Positions 34,969 through 45,483 of a stretch of DNA of 64,000 bases are shown here, piece after piece. The first letter of the stretch is position 1. Every line of letters starts with the position of its first letter. Below the pieces are notes generated by a model. The model was not told where the DNA came from. It did not search any database and saw only the letters and a program-made list of their open reading frames with translations. The position numbers and the translations under genes were made by a program. Source of the DNA: Rhodoferax sp. U11-2br. GTDB taxonomy: Bacteria > Pseudomonadota > Gammaproteobacteria > Burkholderiales > Burkholderiaceae_C. The DNA lies in NCBI RefSeq assembly GCF_018619435.1, contig NZ_JAHFZF010000009.1, positions 1 to 64,000 of the forward strand. The letters run 5' to 3'.

Positions 34969-35764
34969 AAGAGTGATCCGGTGCCACAGGCAGGCACAGC
35001 GTCACCTCACAACCCTGGTCTGGTGTGGCGGTGATCTGGATTGCGCCGCCCAGGCGCTCTAGGATACGGCGGCATAACAGCAGGCCCAGCCCCAGGCCTT
35101 CAAATTCACACGCCGGATGCAAGCGGCCAAACACCTTGAACAGCGCCTGCGCCTGCTCGGGCCTGAAACCCACACCGTTGTCGCTCAGGGTCAGGCGGAT
35201 GCCTGCGGGTGCAGCGGTCTCGGCCTCTGCAGATGGCGCGGGCTCACACTGCCAGCCCATGGCAATCTGGACCGGTGCCCGGCCCCGGCTGAATTTGAGG
35301 GCGTTGCCCAGCAGCTGTTGCAGCACCTGGCGCAGCAGGCACGGGTCGGCCAGCACCGGAGGCACATCGTCTGCCAGTTGCCACAACACATCGACATCCG
35401 GGTGCAGTGCCGCCAACTCATCTGCCACCTCACGCGCCAGCGCACCAACAGACACCGGCTGCAGGTCCAGCACCTGTGACCCGAGCCGCGATAGCTGGGC
35501 CAGGCCGTCGAGCTGGCGGGTCAGCAACTGCGCCGACTGGCGGATGGTGCCTAGGTGGCTGGCCAGATCGTCGGGCAACTCAGGCCAGTCTTCGGCAATG
35601 ATCTGCGCATAGGCGTGGATGTGGCGCAGCGGCGCACGCAGGTCGTGTGACACCACGTAGGTGAACTCCTGCAACTCGGCGCGGCTGGCATCGAGCTGAC
35701 GCTGCAGCTGCGCCAGCTGGTCGGTCAGGTCTTGGGGGTTTGGTGAGTCGCTGGGCTCACTCAT
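34967..35764 (-). CDS. cytoplasmic sensor histidine kinase
   Basis: A 265-residue kinase with a coiled-coil N-terminus (about residues 12-32) and no membrane segment. The H-box is FTYVVSHDLRAPLRHIHAYA; the ATPase domain has LLGNALKFSRG (N-box), LSDNGVGFRPE (G1) and FEGLGLGLLLCRRI (G2). The layout resembles the transmitter part of phytochrome-like kinases without sensory domains. Its ATG overlaps the glmU stop, so it is transcribed after glmU; no response regulator is adjacent. The signal is unknown. Confidence 0.85.
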   Translation of the reverse strand: MSEPSDSPNPQDLTDQLAQLQRQLDASRAELQEFTYVVSHDLRAPLRHIHAYAQIIAEDWPELPDDLASHLGTIRQSAQLLTRQLDGLAQLSRLGSQVLDLQPVSVGALAREVADELAALHPDVDVLWQLADDVPPVLADPCLLRQVLQQLLGNALKFSRGRAPVQIAMGWQCEPAPSAEAETAAPAGIRLTLSDNGVGFRPEQAQALFKVFGRLHPACEFEGLGLGLLLCRRILERLGGAIQITATPDQGCEVTLCLPVAPDHS

Positions 35765-37194
35765 TTCTTGGCTGGGCGTTTCCAGTTGGGGATGCTGACC
35801 TGGCGCGCGCGCGCCACGGTGAGCGCCAGCGGGGGTGCGTCTTTGGACAGCGTGGAGCCGCCGCCCACGGTGCCGCCCGCGCCGATGGTCACCGGCGCAA
35901 TCAACACACAGTTGCTGCCAATGTGCACATCGGCCTCGATCACGGTGCGGTGTTTGTTGGCACCGTCGTAGTTGGCGGTGATGCTGCCTGCACCGTAGTT
36001 GACGCGTTCACCCACGGTGGCGTCACCCAGGTAGGCCAGGTGGTTGGCCTTGGCGCCTTTGGCCAGGGTGGAGTTTTTGACTTCGACAAAGTTGCCGATG
36101 TGCACCTCGGCGCCCAGCTTGGCGCCTGGGCGCAGGCGGGCAAACGGGCCAATCAGCGCACCCGCGCCGACCTCCACCGCATTTTTGCTGCCGGGTTCAC
36201 CCCCCTCGATGTGGGTGAAGGGGTGGATCACCGCACCGGCAGCGATGCTGGCGTTTTTGATCACGCAGTTGGGGCCAACCTGGACACCTTCGCCCAGGCT
36301 GACCCAACCTTCAAACACGCAGTTCACATCAATGGAAACATCCTGCGCGCAGGTCAAGGTGCCGCGCACATCCAGGCGCGCGGGGTCGGCCAGGCGCACA
36401 CCCTGCTCCATCAACTGCAGTGCCACACGTTTTTGGTAAGTTCGTTCCAGCTCAGCCAGTTGCACCGGGCTGTTGACACCCGCCACCTGGGCCGCGTCGC
36501 TGATCTTGTGTGCCACCACCGGAAAACCGTCGGCCACCGCAAATTTGACGATGTCAGTCAGGTAATACTCACCCTGGGCGTTTTTGTTGTCGAGCCGCGC
36601 GAGCCAGCTTTTGAGTTGTTTGGCAGGCACGGCCATGATGCCGCTGTAAACCTCGGTGATCTTGAGTTGCGCGGCGCTGGCGTCTTTTTGCTCAACGATG
36701 GCTTGCACCGCGTCGCCCTTGCGCACGATGCGGCCGTAACCCGTGGGGTTGGCAAAATCGATGGTCAGCAGCGCGAGTTTGTCACCGGCGCAGGCGCTGA
36801 TCAGCTGCGTCAAGGTGTCGGCTTGGGTCAGCGGCACATCACCCGAGAGCACCACCACCAGACCATCGTCACGCAACACCGGCACCGCCTGCTGGATGGC
36901 ATGGCCGGTGCCGAGTTGTGGCTCCTGGCGCACAAAATTTATATCAAATTGGCCTGTAGACCTTGTTGCTGTTGATAAAGCAGCTTCAACTTCAGGAGCG
37001 CCGTGGCCGGTGATCACGGTCACCTGGCGGGCTTGCAACGCGGTCGCGGTGTCCACCACATGCTGCACCAAGGCACGTCCGGCCAAAAGATGCAACACTT
37101 TGGGCAGTTTGCTTTTCATCCGGGTGCCTTTGCCCGCTGCCATGATCACCACGTCCAGCGGTGTGTCTGTAAAAAGTGTCTGAGTGATTGCCAT
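35761..37194 (-). CDS. glmU: bifunctional GlmU (uridyltransferase/acetyltransferase)
   Basis: A 477-residue enzyme (family about 456) that acetylates glucosamine-1-phosphate and adds UMP to give UDP-GlcNAc. The N-terminal pyrophosphorylase motif VVIMAAGKGTRMKSKLPK comes first, with LSGDVPLT and the GEYYLTD stretch later. The C-terminal left-handed beta-helix contains GPFARLRPGAKLGAEVHIGN and NYDGANKHRTVI. The start at 37194 (MAITQTLFTDTPLD) is close to the motif. A copy of the interspersed mini-repeat at 36946-36993 lies in frame and adds residues around QFDINFVRQ, near residues 68-83, which may explain the extra length. It overlaps the divergent lipoprotein gene by two bases. Confidence 0.96.
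   Translation of the reverse strand: MAITQTLFTDTPLDVVIMAAGKGTRMKSKLPKVLHLLAGRALVQHVVDTATALQARQVTVITGHGAPEVEAALSTATRSTGQFDINFVRQEPQLGTGHAIQQAVPVLRDDGLVVVLSGDVPLTQADTLTQLISACAGDKLALLTIDFANPTGYGRIVRKGDAVQAIVEQKDASAAQLKITEVYSGIMAVPAKQLKSWLARLDNKNAQGEYYLTDIVKFAVADGFPVVAHKISDAAQVAGVNSPVQLAELERTYQKRVALQLMEQGVRLADPARLDVRGTLTCAQDVSIDVNCVFEGWVSLGEGVQVGPNCVIKNASIAAGAVIHPFTHIEGGEPGSKNAVEVGAGALIGPFARLRPGAKLGAEVHIGNFVEVKNSTLAKGAKANHLAYLGDATVGERVNYGAGSITANYDGANKHRTVIEADVHIGSNCVLIAPVTIGAGGTVGGGSTLSKDAPPLALTVARARQVSIPNWKRPAKK
36946..36993. repeat. interspersed mini-repeat, copy b (inside glmU)
   Basis: AAATTGGCCTGTAGACC at the left and AAAGCAGCTTCAAC at the right match the landmarks of the family. It is read through in frame by glmU on the opposite strand. 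The right landmark is AGCTT rather than AGCTA, so this is a diverged copy. Confidence 0.4.
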
Positions 37195-38086
37195 GCCAAG
37201 CTCCGCGTTGAGTCGATTGCCGTTTTTTCGCATTATCCGCGCCCTGCTGGTGACGCTGACCGTGCTGCTGCTGGGCGCCTGCAGCATGGTGCGCCTGGGG
37301 TACGACCAGTTGCCCAGCCTGACGTATTGGTGGGTGGACAGTTACTTTGACCTCAACGATGCCCAGAGTGTGGCCCTGCGCCGAGACCTGGACACCCTGC
37401 ACAGCTGGCACCGCAGCCAGGAGCTGCCGCAACTGGCCAAGCTGCTGGCCTCGCTGCAGACCCAGGCCCTGCAAGACACCACACCGCAGTTCACCTGCCA
37501 AGTCATCGACCAGCTCAAAGCGCACCTGCAGGTGGTGCTGACCCAGGCCGAGCCCGGCCTGGCCACCCTGGTGCGTCAACTCACACCCGCGCAAATGCAA
37601 CACCTGGCCCACCAACTGGACAAACGAGAACAGGCCTGGCGCGAAGAGTGGGTGCAGATCAGCCCGGCCAAGCTGACCAAGCGCCGTGCCGAGCGCCTGA
37701 TCGAACGCAGCGAAAGTTTTTATGGCCGCCTGAGTGACTCACAACGCAGCCTGCTGACCAGCAGTGTGCTGGCCAACCCCTATGACGTGGTGCAGGCCGA
37801 AGCCGAGATGCTGCGCCGCCACCAGGACCTGCGGCAAACACTGCAAGCCCTTGTGCAGGGCGGTGACAGCGCCAGCCAAGCGCAGGCGCGACTGCATGCC
37901 CTGCAACAACGCCTGCTCGACTCGCCCAACACCAACTACCGCACCCAGATCGCGGCCTTTACCCAGGCCAACTGCACCATCTTTGCCCAGTTGCACAACA
38001 GCGCCAGCCCGGCGCAGCGGCAACAGCTGGTGGCCAGACTCCAGGCTTATGAACTCGACCTGCGCACGCTCTCAGCGCCGCGCTGA
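37193..38086 (+). CDS. DUF6279-like lipoprotein
   Basis: A 297-residue protein with a lipoprotein signal: hydrophobic VTLTVLLLGACSMVRLGYDQ, where LLGAC is the lipobox. The rest is soluble and helical, rich in Gln, Leu and Arg (for example ERLIERSESFYGRLSDSQR), as in the DUF6279 family of Proteobacteria. The role is unknown; it would be anchored in the outer or inner membrane facing the periplasm. The ATG at 37193 lies two bases inside the divergent glmU start, so the two genes share a promoter region. Confidence 0.8.
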   Translation: MPSSALSRLPFFRIIRALLVTLTVLLLGACSMVRLGYDQLPSLTYWWVDSYFDLNDAQSVALRRDLDTLHSWHRSQELPQLAKLLASLQTQALQDTTPQFTCQVIDQLKAHLQVVLTQAEPGLATLVRQLTPAQMQHLAHQLDKREQAWREEWVQISPAKLTKRRAERLIERSESFYGRLSDSQRSLLTSSVLANPYDVVQAEAEMLRRHQDLRQTLQALVQGGDSASQAQARLHALQQRLLDSPNTNYRTQIAAFTQANCTIFAQLHNSASPAQRQQLVARLQAYELDLRTLSAPR

Positions 38087-38105
38087 ACCCACCTAAGATC
38101 ACCCC

Positions 38106-39506
<1,401 letters not shown>

Positions 39507-39511
39507 CGCGC

Positions 39512-40051
39512 TCAGGCGCTCAGGGCTACCTCAGCCGCCGGGACGGGTGTCACGCGTGGGCCAAAACTGCCCAGGTTGGCCAGCGTGGTGTTGTGGTGGG
39601 CTGAAACCTGCGCCGCATTCAGCACAGCGTTGTCCACCGTGCTGTGACCGTCGGCCACCAGGGTCACCGGGTAGCCCCGGGCCAGTGCGGCGCGCACGGT
39701 GGAGTCGACACAAAACTCGCTCTGCAGGCCACACACCACCAGGTGATCCACCGCGTGTGACAGCAGCAGGTCCTGCAGGTTCGTCTTGTAAAACGAATCA
39801 CAGGCGGTTTTGTGAAGCCGCTGGTCGGCATCCGACAGCTGCAGGCGGGCATCCAACTGCCAGCCCTCGGCACCGTGCTGCAGCGGCCCATCAGCCTCTT
39901 CGTGTTGGATCAGGATCACCGGCACACCCGCTGCACGAGCCCGCGCCGACACACTGTTGATGCGCTTGATCACACCATCCATGTCAAAAGCGGCATCGGC
40001 GCCATGGCACAGGGCGTGTTGGACATCAATGATCAGAAGCGCAGAAGTCAT
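39512..40051 (-). CDS. isochorismatase-family cysteine hydrolase
   Basis: A 179-residue protein. The catalytic Asp (ALLIIDVQHAL), Lys (RLHKTACDSFYKT) and Cys (VVCGLQSEFCVDSTVRAAL) of the family are all present. Related enzymes hydrolyse nicotinamide, ureidoacrylate or similar amides; the substrate here cannot be told. It is followed upstream by the 5-formyl-THF cyclo-ligase gene on the same strand. Confidence 0.88.
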   Translation of the reverse strand: MTSALLIIDVQHALCHGADAAFDMDGVIKRINSVSARARAAGVPVILIQHEEADGPLQHGAEGWQLDARLQLSDADQRLHKTACDSFYKTNLQDLLLSHAVDHLVVCGLQSEFCVDSTVRAALARGYPVTLVADGHSTVDNAVLNAAQVSAHHNTTLANLGSFGPRVTPVPAAEVALSA

Positions 40052-40093
40052 GGCCGTGGTGTCCTTGTCATCAGAGGGCGCCGGGCAGACCGT

Positions 40094-40693
40094 TCACACC
40101 GGCCAGACCACACCGTGGTCGTTCAGGATGGCGTCGAGCGGCATGTCGTGGGGTTCGGGCTCAAAGTCGGGCAAAAAGTCGGTGCCAAAACCCAGCCCCA
40201 CGGTAAACGGGCGCGGATTGAGCGAGGCCAGCATGCGGTCATAAAAACCGCCGCCGTAACCGAGCCGGTAGCCACCCGGTGCGTAACCGACACAGGCCAC
40301 AAACAGCAACGTGGGGGTGATCACCTCGGTGTCCTTGGGTTTGGGAATGCCGTAGGCGTCGTCTTCCATCGGGCAGCCCGGGTACCAAGCATGAAAGGTC
40401 ATGGTCTTGTGAACTTTGTCGACCACTGGCAGTCCAATCTTGCGTAGCTGGGGGCGTTCGACCAGTTCGCCGTCTTCTTTCCAGCGGTGCAGGGCCGGTA
40501 GCGGGTTGAATTCACCCTTGATCGGCCAATAGGCACCAATCACCGTGTCGGGGCGGCCCACCAGCCAGATGCGCATGACACGCCGCAACAGGGCCACCCG
40601 CTGTTCGCGGTCTGGCAGGCGCAGGCGTTGTTCGAGAAGCTGTTGGCGCAGAGCCTTTTTGTCCTGCGCACGTTGTTCATCAGAGTTATTCAT
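40094..40693 (-). CDS. 5-formyltetrahydrofolate cyclo-ligase
   Basis: A 199-residue MTHFS/YgfA enzyme that converts 5-formyl-THF to 5,10-methenyl-THF with ATP. The hallmark GYRLGYGGGFYDRML is present near residue 150, and an N-terminal basic stretch (KKALRQQLLEQRLRL) precedes the substrate region. MNNSDEQR at 40693 is preferred to an ATG three codons upstream. It diverges from the lytic transglycosylase with only nine bases between start codons. Confidence 0.93.
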   Translation of the reverse strand: MNNSDEQRAQDKKALRQQLLEQRLRLPDREQRVALLRRVMRIWLVGRPDTVIGAYWPIKGEFNPLPALHRWKEDGELVERPQLRKIGLPVVDKVHKTMTFHAWYPGCPMEDDAYGIPKPKDTEVITPTLLFVACVGYAPGGYRLGYGGGFYDRMLASLNPRPFTVGLGFGTDFLPDFEPEPHDMPLDAILNDHGVVWPV

Positions 40694-40702
40694 AATCTCC
40701 AC

Positions 40703-42676
40703 ATGCAGTTCAAGATGATTTTGACATTGATTGGTGCCGCCGGATTACTCGCGGCGCCAATGCTTCACGCCCAAACCTCAGCCGATAACGTTTTGCTGGA
40801 CATGCAGCAAGCTTTCAGAAAAGGCGACAGCACCCGACTGGCCGCCTTGCAACCGCTGGCCCAAAGCCACATGCTGGCACCCTGGGCCGCGTATTGGACC
40901 CTGCGCGCCCGGCTGGACACCGCCACGTCGGACGAGGTCAACACATTTTTTAACCAGTACCGCGGCACCTACCAGGAAGACCGCCTGCGCAACGACTGGC
41001 TATTGCTGCTGGGCCAGCGCCGCGACTGGGCCCGTTTTGCCGAGGCCGCGCCCGACTTCCGCATGAACGATGACCGCGAGGTGCGCTGTTACACCCTGGC
41101 CATGGAGAACATCCTGGCCAAGGTGGACCTGGCCAGCGAGGTCAAGGCCCAGTGGTATGCGGCCAAAGACGCGGGTGACGGCTGCACCCTGGCGGCACAA
41201 AGCCACTTTGACGCAGGCCAGCTGTCGGAGGCAGATGTCTGGCGCAAGGCACGACTGCTGGTGGAGGCCCGCCAGCTCGATGCGGCACGCCAGGTGGTCG
41301 CCATCGTGGCGCCCGGCGCCAGCGCGGCACTCAACGACGCCCTCAAAAAACCCGAGACCGTGCTCATCAAACGCCCGGTATCGAACCACCGCCTGAACCA
41401 GGAGCTGGCGGTGCTGGCACTGATCCGCTGGGCCGACAGCGCCCCGGACAGTGCCGCCCAGGCCTTGGAAGAGCGTTGGAGCAAGCACCTCACCAACTCC
41501 CAGCGTGCCTGGGCCTGGGGCGCGATTGGCAAACTGGCAGCACAAAAACTCTCTGACAGCGCCTTGCCCTATTTCCAACACGCCAGCCCCGAAGCCATGA
41601 GTGACGAACATCTGGCCTGGCGGACCCGCGCCGCCTTGCGCCAGCACCAGTGGCATGACGCGCTGGAGAGCATCAAGGCCATGAGCCCGGACGCCGCCAG
41701 CGACCCCACCTGGGTCTATTGGCGCGCCCGCGCCCTGCTGCAACCGGGCCAAAACCAGGCCGAGCAAACCCAGGCGCGCCAGCTGCTGCAAGGTATTGCC
41801 AGCGTGCGCGGGTTTTACCCACTGCTGGCGCTGGAGGAACTGGGCCAACCGATCACACCACCCACCGCACCCACGCCTTTGAGCGCGCAGGAAAAAGACC
41901 GGGCGCAGGCCAACCCCGGGCTGCAGCGTGCCCTCAAAGCCATCACCCTGGGCCTGCGCAGCGAGGGTGTGCGGGAGTGGAACTACACCACCAATTTGCA
42001 TGCCCCCGGCGGCATGAATGACCGCGAGCTGCTGGCCGCTGCTGATCTGGCCTGCCAGAACGCGGTGTGGGACCGCTGCATCAACACCAGCGAACGTACC
42101 CGCAACGCGATTGATCTGGTGCAACGTTTCCCGATGCCCTACCGCCAGGCGGTGATCGAGCGCAGCCGCAGCATCAACCTTGACCCGGCCTATGTCTACG
42201 GCCTGATCCGTCAGGAAAGCCGCTTCATCACCGATGCACGCTCTGGCGTGGGTGCCTCGGGCCTGATGCAGGTGATGCCCGCCACCGCGCGCTGGACTGC
42301 CAAAAAAATTGGACTGAGCAACTTCACACCCCAGCAGCTCAATGACCGCGACACCAACATCACGATTGGCACCGGTTACCTCAAGCTGGTGCTCGATGAC
42401 TTTGCCGGCTCGATGCCCCTGGCCGCCGCAGCCTACAACGCCGGGCCCGGGCGCCCGCGGGTCTGGCGTGGCCAACCCGGCGCCCCTTCAGTGGAGGCCG
42501 CCATTTGGGCGGAAAACATCCCGTTCACCGAAACCCGTGATTACGTCAAGAAAGTGCTGGCCAACACCACCATTTACGCAGCCATGATCACCGGGCAGAC
42601 CCAGTCCCTCAAGGCGCGGCTGGGTCAGATTGGCCCGCCCGACATCAGTACACCAGAGAACCGCGACCTGCCATGA
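40703..42676 (+). CDS. soluble lytic transglycosylase (Slt-like)
   Basis: A 657-residue periplasmic enzyme with a signal peptide (MILTLIGAAGLLAAPMLHA), a long helical superhelix (about residues 30-470) and a C-terminal GH23 domain. The catalytic Glu is in YGLIRQESRFITDA, followed by GASGLMQVMPATARWTAKK and AAAYNAGPGR. It cleaves peptidoglycan to 1,6-anhydromuropeptides. The stop overlaps the next gene (ATGA), so the GST gene is coupled. Confidence 0.94.
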   Translation: MQFKMILTLIGAAGLLAAPMLHAQTSADNVLLDMQQAFRKGDSTRLAALQPLAQSHMLAPWAAYWTLRARLDTATSDEVNTFFNQYRGTYQEDRLRNDWLLLLGQRRDWARFAEAAPDFRMNDDREVRCYTLAMENILAKVDLASEVKAQWYAAKDAGDGCTLAAQSHFDAGQLSEADVWRKARLLVEARQLDAARQVVAIVAPGASAALNDALKKPETVLIKRPVSNHRLNQELAVLALIRWADSAPDSAAQALEERWSKHLTNSQRAWAWGAIGKLAAQKLSDSALPYFQHASPEAMSDEHLAWRTRAALRQHQWHDALESIKAMSPDAASDPTWVYWRARALLQPGQNQAEQTQARQLLQGIASVRGFYPLLALEELGQPITPPTAPTPLSAQEKDRAQANPGLQRALKAITLGLRSEGVREWNYTTNLHAPGGMNDRELLAAADLACQNAVWDRCINTSERTRNAIDLVQRFPMPYRQAVIERSRSINLDPAYVYGLIRQESRFITDARSGVGASGLMQVMPATARWTAKKIGLSNFTPQQLNDRDTNITIGTGYLKLVLDDFAGSMPLAAAAYNAGPGRPRVWRGQPGAPSVEAAIWAENIPFTETRDYVKKVLANTTIYAAMITGQTQSLKARLGQIGPPDISTPENRDLP

Positions 42677-43356
42677 TCCAACTCTATATCGGTAACAAAA
42701 ACTACTCATCCTGGTCGATGCGGCCCTGGGTGCTGCTGACCCAGGCCGGCATTCCTTTTGAAGAGGTGATGGTGCGTTTTGACGCCTTCACGCCGGACTC
42801 GCAGTTCAAGGCGGCGCTCAAACCGGTGTCCCCCACCGGCAAGGTGCCGGTGCTGGTGGACGGTGACTTGGTGGTGTGGGACACACTGGCGATTGCCGAG
42901 TACCTGGCCGAGCAGTTTCCCGATAAACAGCTCTGGCCAACCGACAAAGCGGCACGCGCCCGGGCGCGCAGCATCTGCGCCGAGATGCACAGCGGCTTCA
43001 CCAGCCTGCGCAACCACTGCCCGATGAACATCGAAGCGCGGCTGCCCGACACCGGCGCCCTGCTCTGGCGCGACCAGCCCGGTGTGCGTGCCGATGTGGC
43101 GCGTCTGGTCGCCATGTGGCAGCCGCTGCTGCAGGCGCATGGTGGCCCGATGCTGTTTGGTGCGTTCTCGGTGGCGGATGCCTACTTTGCACCAGTCTGC
43201 ACCCGGCTGGTGACCTACGCGCTGCCCTTGCCGCCAGACATTGCCGACTATGTGCAACGTGTGCTGACGCTGCCGGGCGTCAAAGCCTGGATCGACGGCG
43301 CCTGCGCCGAGCAGGATTTCCGTGATTTTGAAGAGCCCTACCGCCTGCACCGCTAG
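42673..43356 (+). CDS. glutathione S-transferase family protein
   Basis: A 227-residue protein with an N-terminal thioredoxin-fold GST domain (IGNKNYSSWSMRPWVLL, with Ser for glutathione activation) and a cis-Pro stretch SPTGKVPVLVDGDLVVWDT, then a helical C-terminal domain. The NYSSWS start is that of a proteobacterial GST subgroup of unknown substrate. It overlaps the slt stop by four bases and is followed by cca. Confidence 0.88.
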   Translation: MIQLYIGNKNYSSWSMRPWVLLTQAGIPFEEVMVRFDAFTPDSQFKAALKPVSPTGKVPVLVDGDLVVWDTLAIAEYLAEQFPDKQLWPTDKAARARARSICAEMHSGFTSLRNHCPMNIEARLPDTGALLWRDQPGVRADVARLVAMWQPLLQAHGGPMLFGAFSVADAYFAPVCTRLVTYALPLPPDIADYVQRVLTLPGVKAWIDGACAEQDFRDFEEPYRLHR

Positions 43357-43406
43357 CCGCGATGCAGGGGCCGTGCCCACCCATGCCGACACACATGCCC
43401 ACTGAG

Positions 43407-44666
43407 ATGCAGGTTTACTTGGTAGGTGGTGCTGTGCGCGATGCGCTGCTGGGTTTGCCGGTGAGTGACCGCGACTGGGTGGTGGTGGGCGCCACGCCGC
43501 AGGTGATGATTGACCAAGGTTATGTGCCAGTCGGCAAGGACTTCCCAGTGTTCCTGCACCCGCGCACCCATGAGGAGTATGCGCTGGCGCGCACCGAGCG
43601 CAAAACCGCCCCCGGTTACCACGGCTTTGTCATCCACGCCGCACCCGACGTGACGCTGGAGGAAGACCTGGCACGGCGCGACATCACTATCAATGCCATA
43701 GCTACTCACCCTGACACCATAAGGGACATTGGCCAATTTGACACCAAAAATGCCCTGATTGACCCGTTCCATGGCCAGCAGGACCTGGCCAACAAAGTGT
43801 TCCGCCACGTCAGCCCGGCATTTCGCGAAGACCCGGTGCGTATCCTGCGGGTGGCGCGTTTTGCCGCGCGTTTTGCCGACTTCACCGTGGCCCCTGAAAC
43901 GCTGGCGCTGATGTGTGAGATGGTGGCAGACGGCGAGGTCGATCACCTGGTGCCCGAACGCATCTGGCAGGAGTTATCGCGCGGGCTGATGGAGGCCACG
44001 CCCTCACGCATGTTCGCGGTGTTACGCGACTGTGGCGCCCTGCAGCGCCTGCTGCCCGAGGTAGACCGCCTGTGGGGTGTGCCGCAGCGCGCCGACTACC
44101 ACCCCGAGGTCGACACCGGCGTGCACCTGATGATGGTGCTGGACATGGCTGCGCGCCTGCAGGCGCCGCTGGCCGTGCGTTTTGCCTGCCTGTGCCACGA
44201 CCTGGGCAAGGGCAACACCCCGGCCGATGTGCTGCCACGCCACATCGGCCATGAAGAGCGCAGCGCCAGGCTGCTCAAGGGCCTGTGTGAGCGCCTGCGT
44301 GTGCCTACCGACTGCCGCGAACTCGCCGACGTGGTGGCGCGGGAACACAGCAACGTCCACCGCAGCACCGACTTTGGTGCCAGTGCCCTGGTGCGCCTGC
44401 TGGAACGTTGTGATGCTTTGCGCAAACCACAGCGTTTTTCCGACATTCTGCTGGCCTGTGAATCTGATGCACGTGGCCGACTCGGGCACCTTGACAGCCC
44501 CTACCCACAGCGCCCCCGGCTGCTGCAGGTGCTGGCGGTGATGCAGGCGGTGGATACCAAAACCATCGCCCAACAGGCCATGGACATGGGGGCCAGTGGC
44601 TCAAAAGTCGGCGACATGGTGCACCAGGCCCGGGTGACGGCGGTGCAGTCCACCCTGCCTGGCTGA
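43407..44666 (+). CDS. cca: multifunctional CCA-adding enzyme
   Basis: A 419-residue class II tRNA nucleotidyltransferase with an HD domain. VYLVGGAVRDALLGLPVSDR is the GG.VRD..L motif with the catalytic Asp residues, and LARRDITINAIA follows. The HD phosphohydrolase signature is FACLCHDLGKGNTP, which marks the multifunctional (2',3'-cyclic phosphodiesterase) type. It repairs or adds CCA to tRNA 3' ends. The start at 43407 (MQVYLVGG) is preferred to an extra upstream 15 residues. A mini-repeat copy is embedded in the coding sequence at 43688-43740. Confidence 0.95.
   Translation: MQVYLVGGAVRDALLGLPVSDRDWVVVGATPQVMIDQGYVPVGKDFPVFLHPRTHEEYALARTERKTAPGYHGFVIHAAPDVTLEEDLARRDITINAIATHPDTIRDIGQFDTKNALIDPFHGQQDLANKVFRHVSPAFREDPVRILRVARFAARFADFTVAPETLALMCEMVADGEVDHLVPERIWQELSRGLMEATPSRMFAVLRDCGALQRLLPEVDRLWGVPQRADYHPEVDTGVHLMMVLDMAARLQAPLAVRFACLCHDLGKGNTPADVLPRHIGHEERSARLLKGLCERLRVPTDCRELADVVAREHSNVHRSTDFGASALVRLLERCDALRKPQRFSDILLACESDARGRLGHLDSPYPQRPRLLQVLAVMQAVDTKTIAQQAMDMGASGSKVGDMVHQARVTAVQSTLPG
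43688..43740. repeat. interspersed mini-repeat, copy c (inside cca)
   Basis: In inverse orientation: TATCAATGCCATAGCTAC at the left and GGGACATTGGCCAATTT at the right. It is read in frame by cca, encoding IATHPDTIRDIGQF. It keeps both landmarks of the family (TTGGCC and AGCTAT) on the minus strand. Confidence 0.5.
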
Positions 44667-44781
44667 AACCGAACACACCAGGTGCTGCGGGTGTGGCGCG
44701 GACCGGCCAACAAACCCAAGATTCGCGAGAAATCCCTCACAGATCAAACTTGGGCGAAATCCGCTGGGTTATGCTTACAAC

Positions 44782-45483
44782 ATGTCAAGTTTGCTGATTA
44801 TTGAAGACGATGAGCTGCTGCGTGATGGTTTGAGCGCCCAGCTTCGTCAGCTCGGTCATGCAGTGACAACCGCAGCCGATGGCGAACTGGCACAACGGCT
44901 GCTGGAGTCTGACCGCTTTGACGGTGTGATCCTGGATCTCGGTCTGCCCAAGATCAGTGGCATGGAGTTGCTGCGCTGGTTGCGCAAACGTCTGCCCGCT
45001 TTACCGGTGCTGATCCTGACCGCCCGCGACGATGTGGATGACCGTGTCCAGGGACTCAATGCCGGTGCCGACGACTACCTGACCAAACCCTTTGACATGG
45101 CCGAGTTGCAGGCCAGGCTCGCCGCGCTGCTGCGCCGCGCCGCCCTGCCGGCCTTTGGCGGCAGCCTGGAAGTGGCCAGCCAGAGCACCCGGCGCCTGCG
45201 GGTCGACGCATCCCTGCCCCAAGCCTGGCTGGGAGATGAGCCACTGGACCTGACCCAGCGTGAATGGGCCCTGCTGTCGCTGCTGGTGACCCACGCCGGG
45301 CGCGTGGTCAGCCGCGAGGATGTGCTGGAAACCTGGCAGGCCGAACCCGGCGACAGCCTGAGTTCCGCCTCGAACGCGCTGGAGGTCTACATCCACCGCC
45401 TGCGCCGCAAGCTGGTCGACTCGGGCCTGAACATCCGCAATGTGCGTGGCCTGGGCTACATGCTGGAAACCACGCCGCAATGA
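44782..45483 (+). CDS. OmpR-family response regulator
   Basis: A 233-residue regulator with a receiver domain (phospho-acceptor Asp about 52 in GVILDLGLPKISGMELL; Lys in DDYLTKPFDM) and a winged-helix C-terminal domain (TQREWALLSLLVTHAGRVVS, then YIHRLRRKL). It belongs to the QseB/TctD-like branch. Its TGA overlaps the ATG of the sensor kinase, so the pair forms one two-component system. Confidence 0.93.
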   Translation: MSSLLIIEDDELLRDGLSAQLRQLGHAVTTAADGELAQRLLESDRFDGVILDLGLPKISGMELLRWLRKRLPALPVLILTARDDVDDRVQGLNAGADDYLTKPFDMAELQARLAALLRRAALPAFGGSLEVASQSTRRLRVDASLPQAWLGDEPLDLTQREWALLSLLVTHAGRVVSREDVLETWQAEPGDSLSSASNALEVYIHRLRRKLVDSGLNIRNVRGLGYMLETTPQ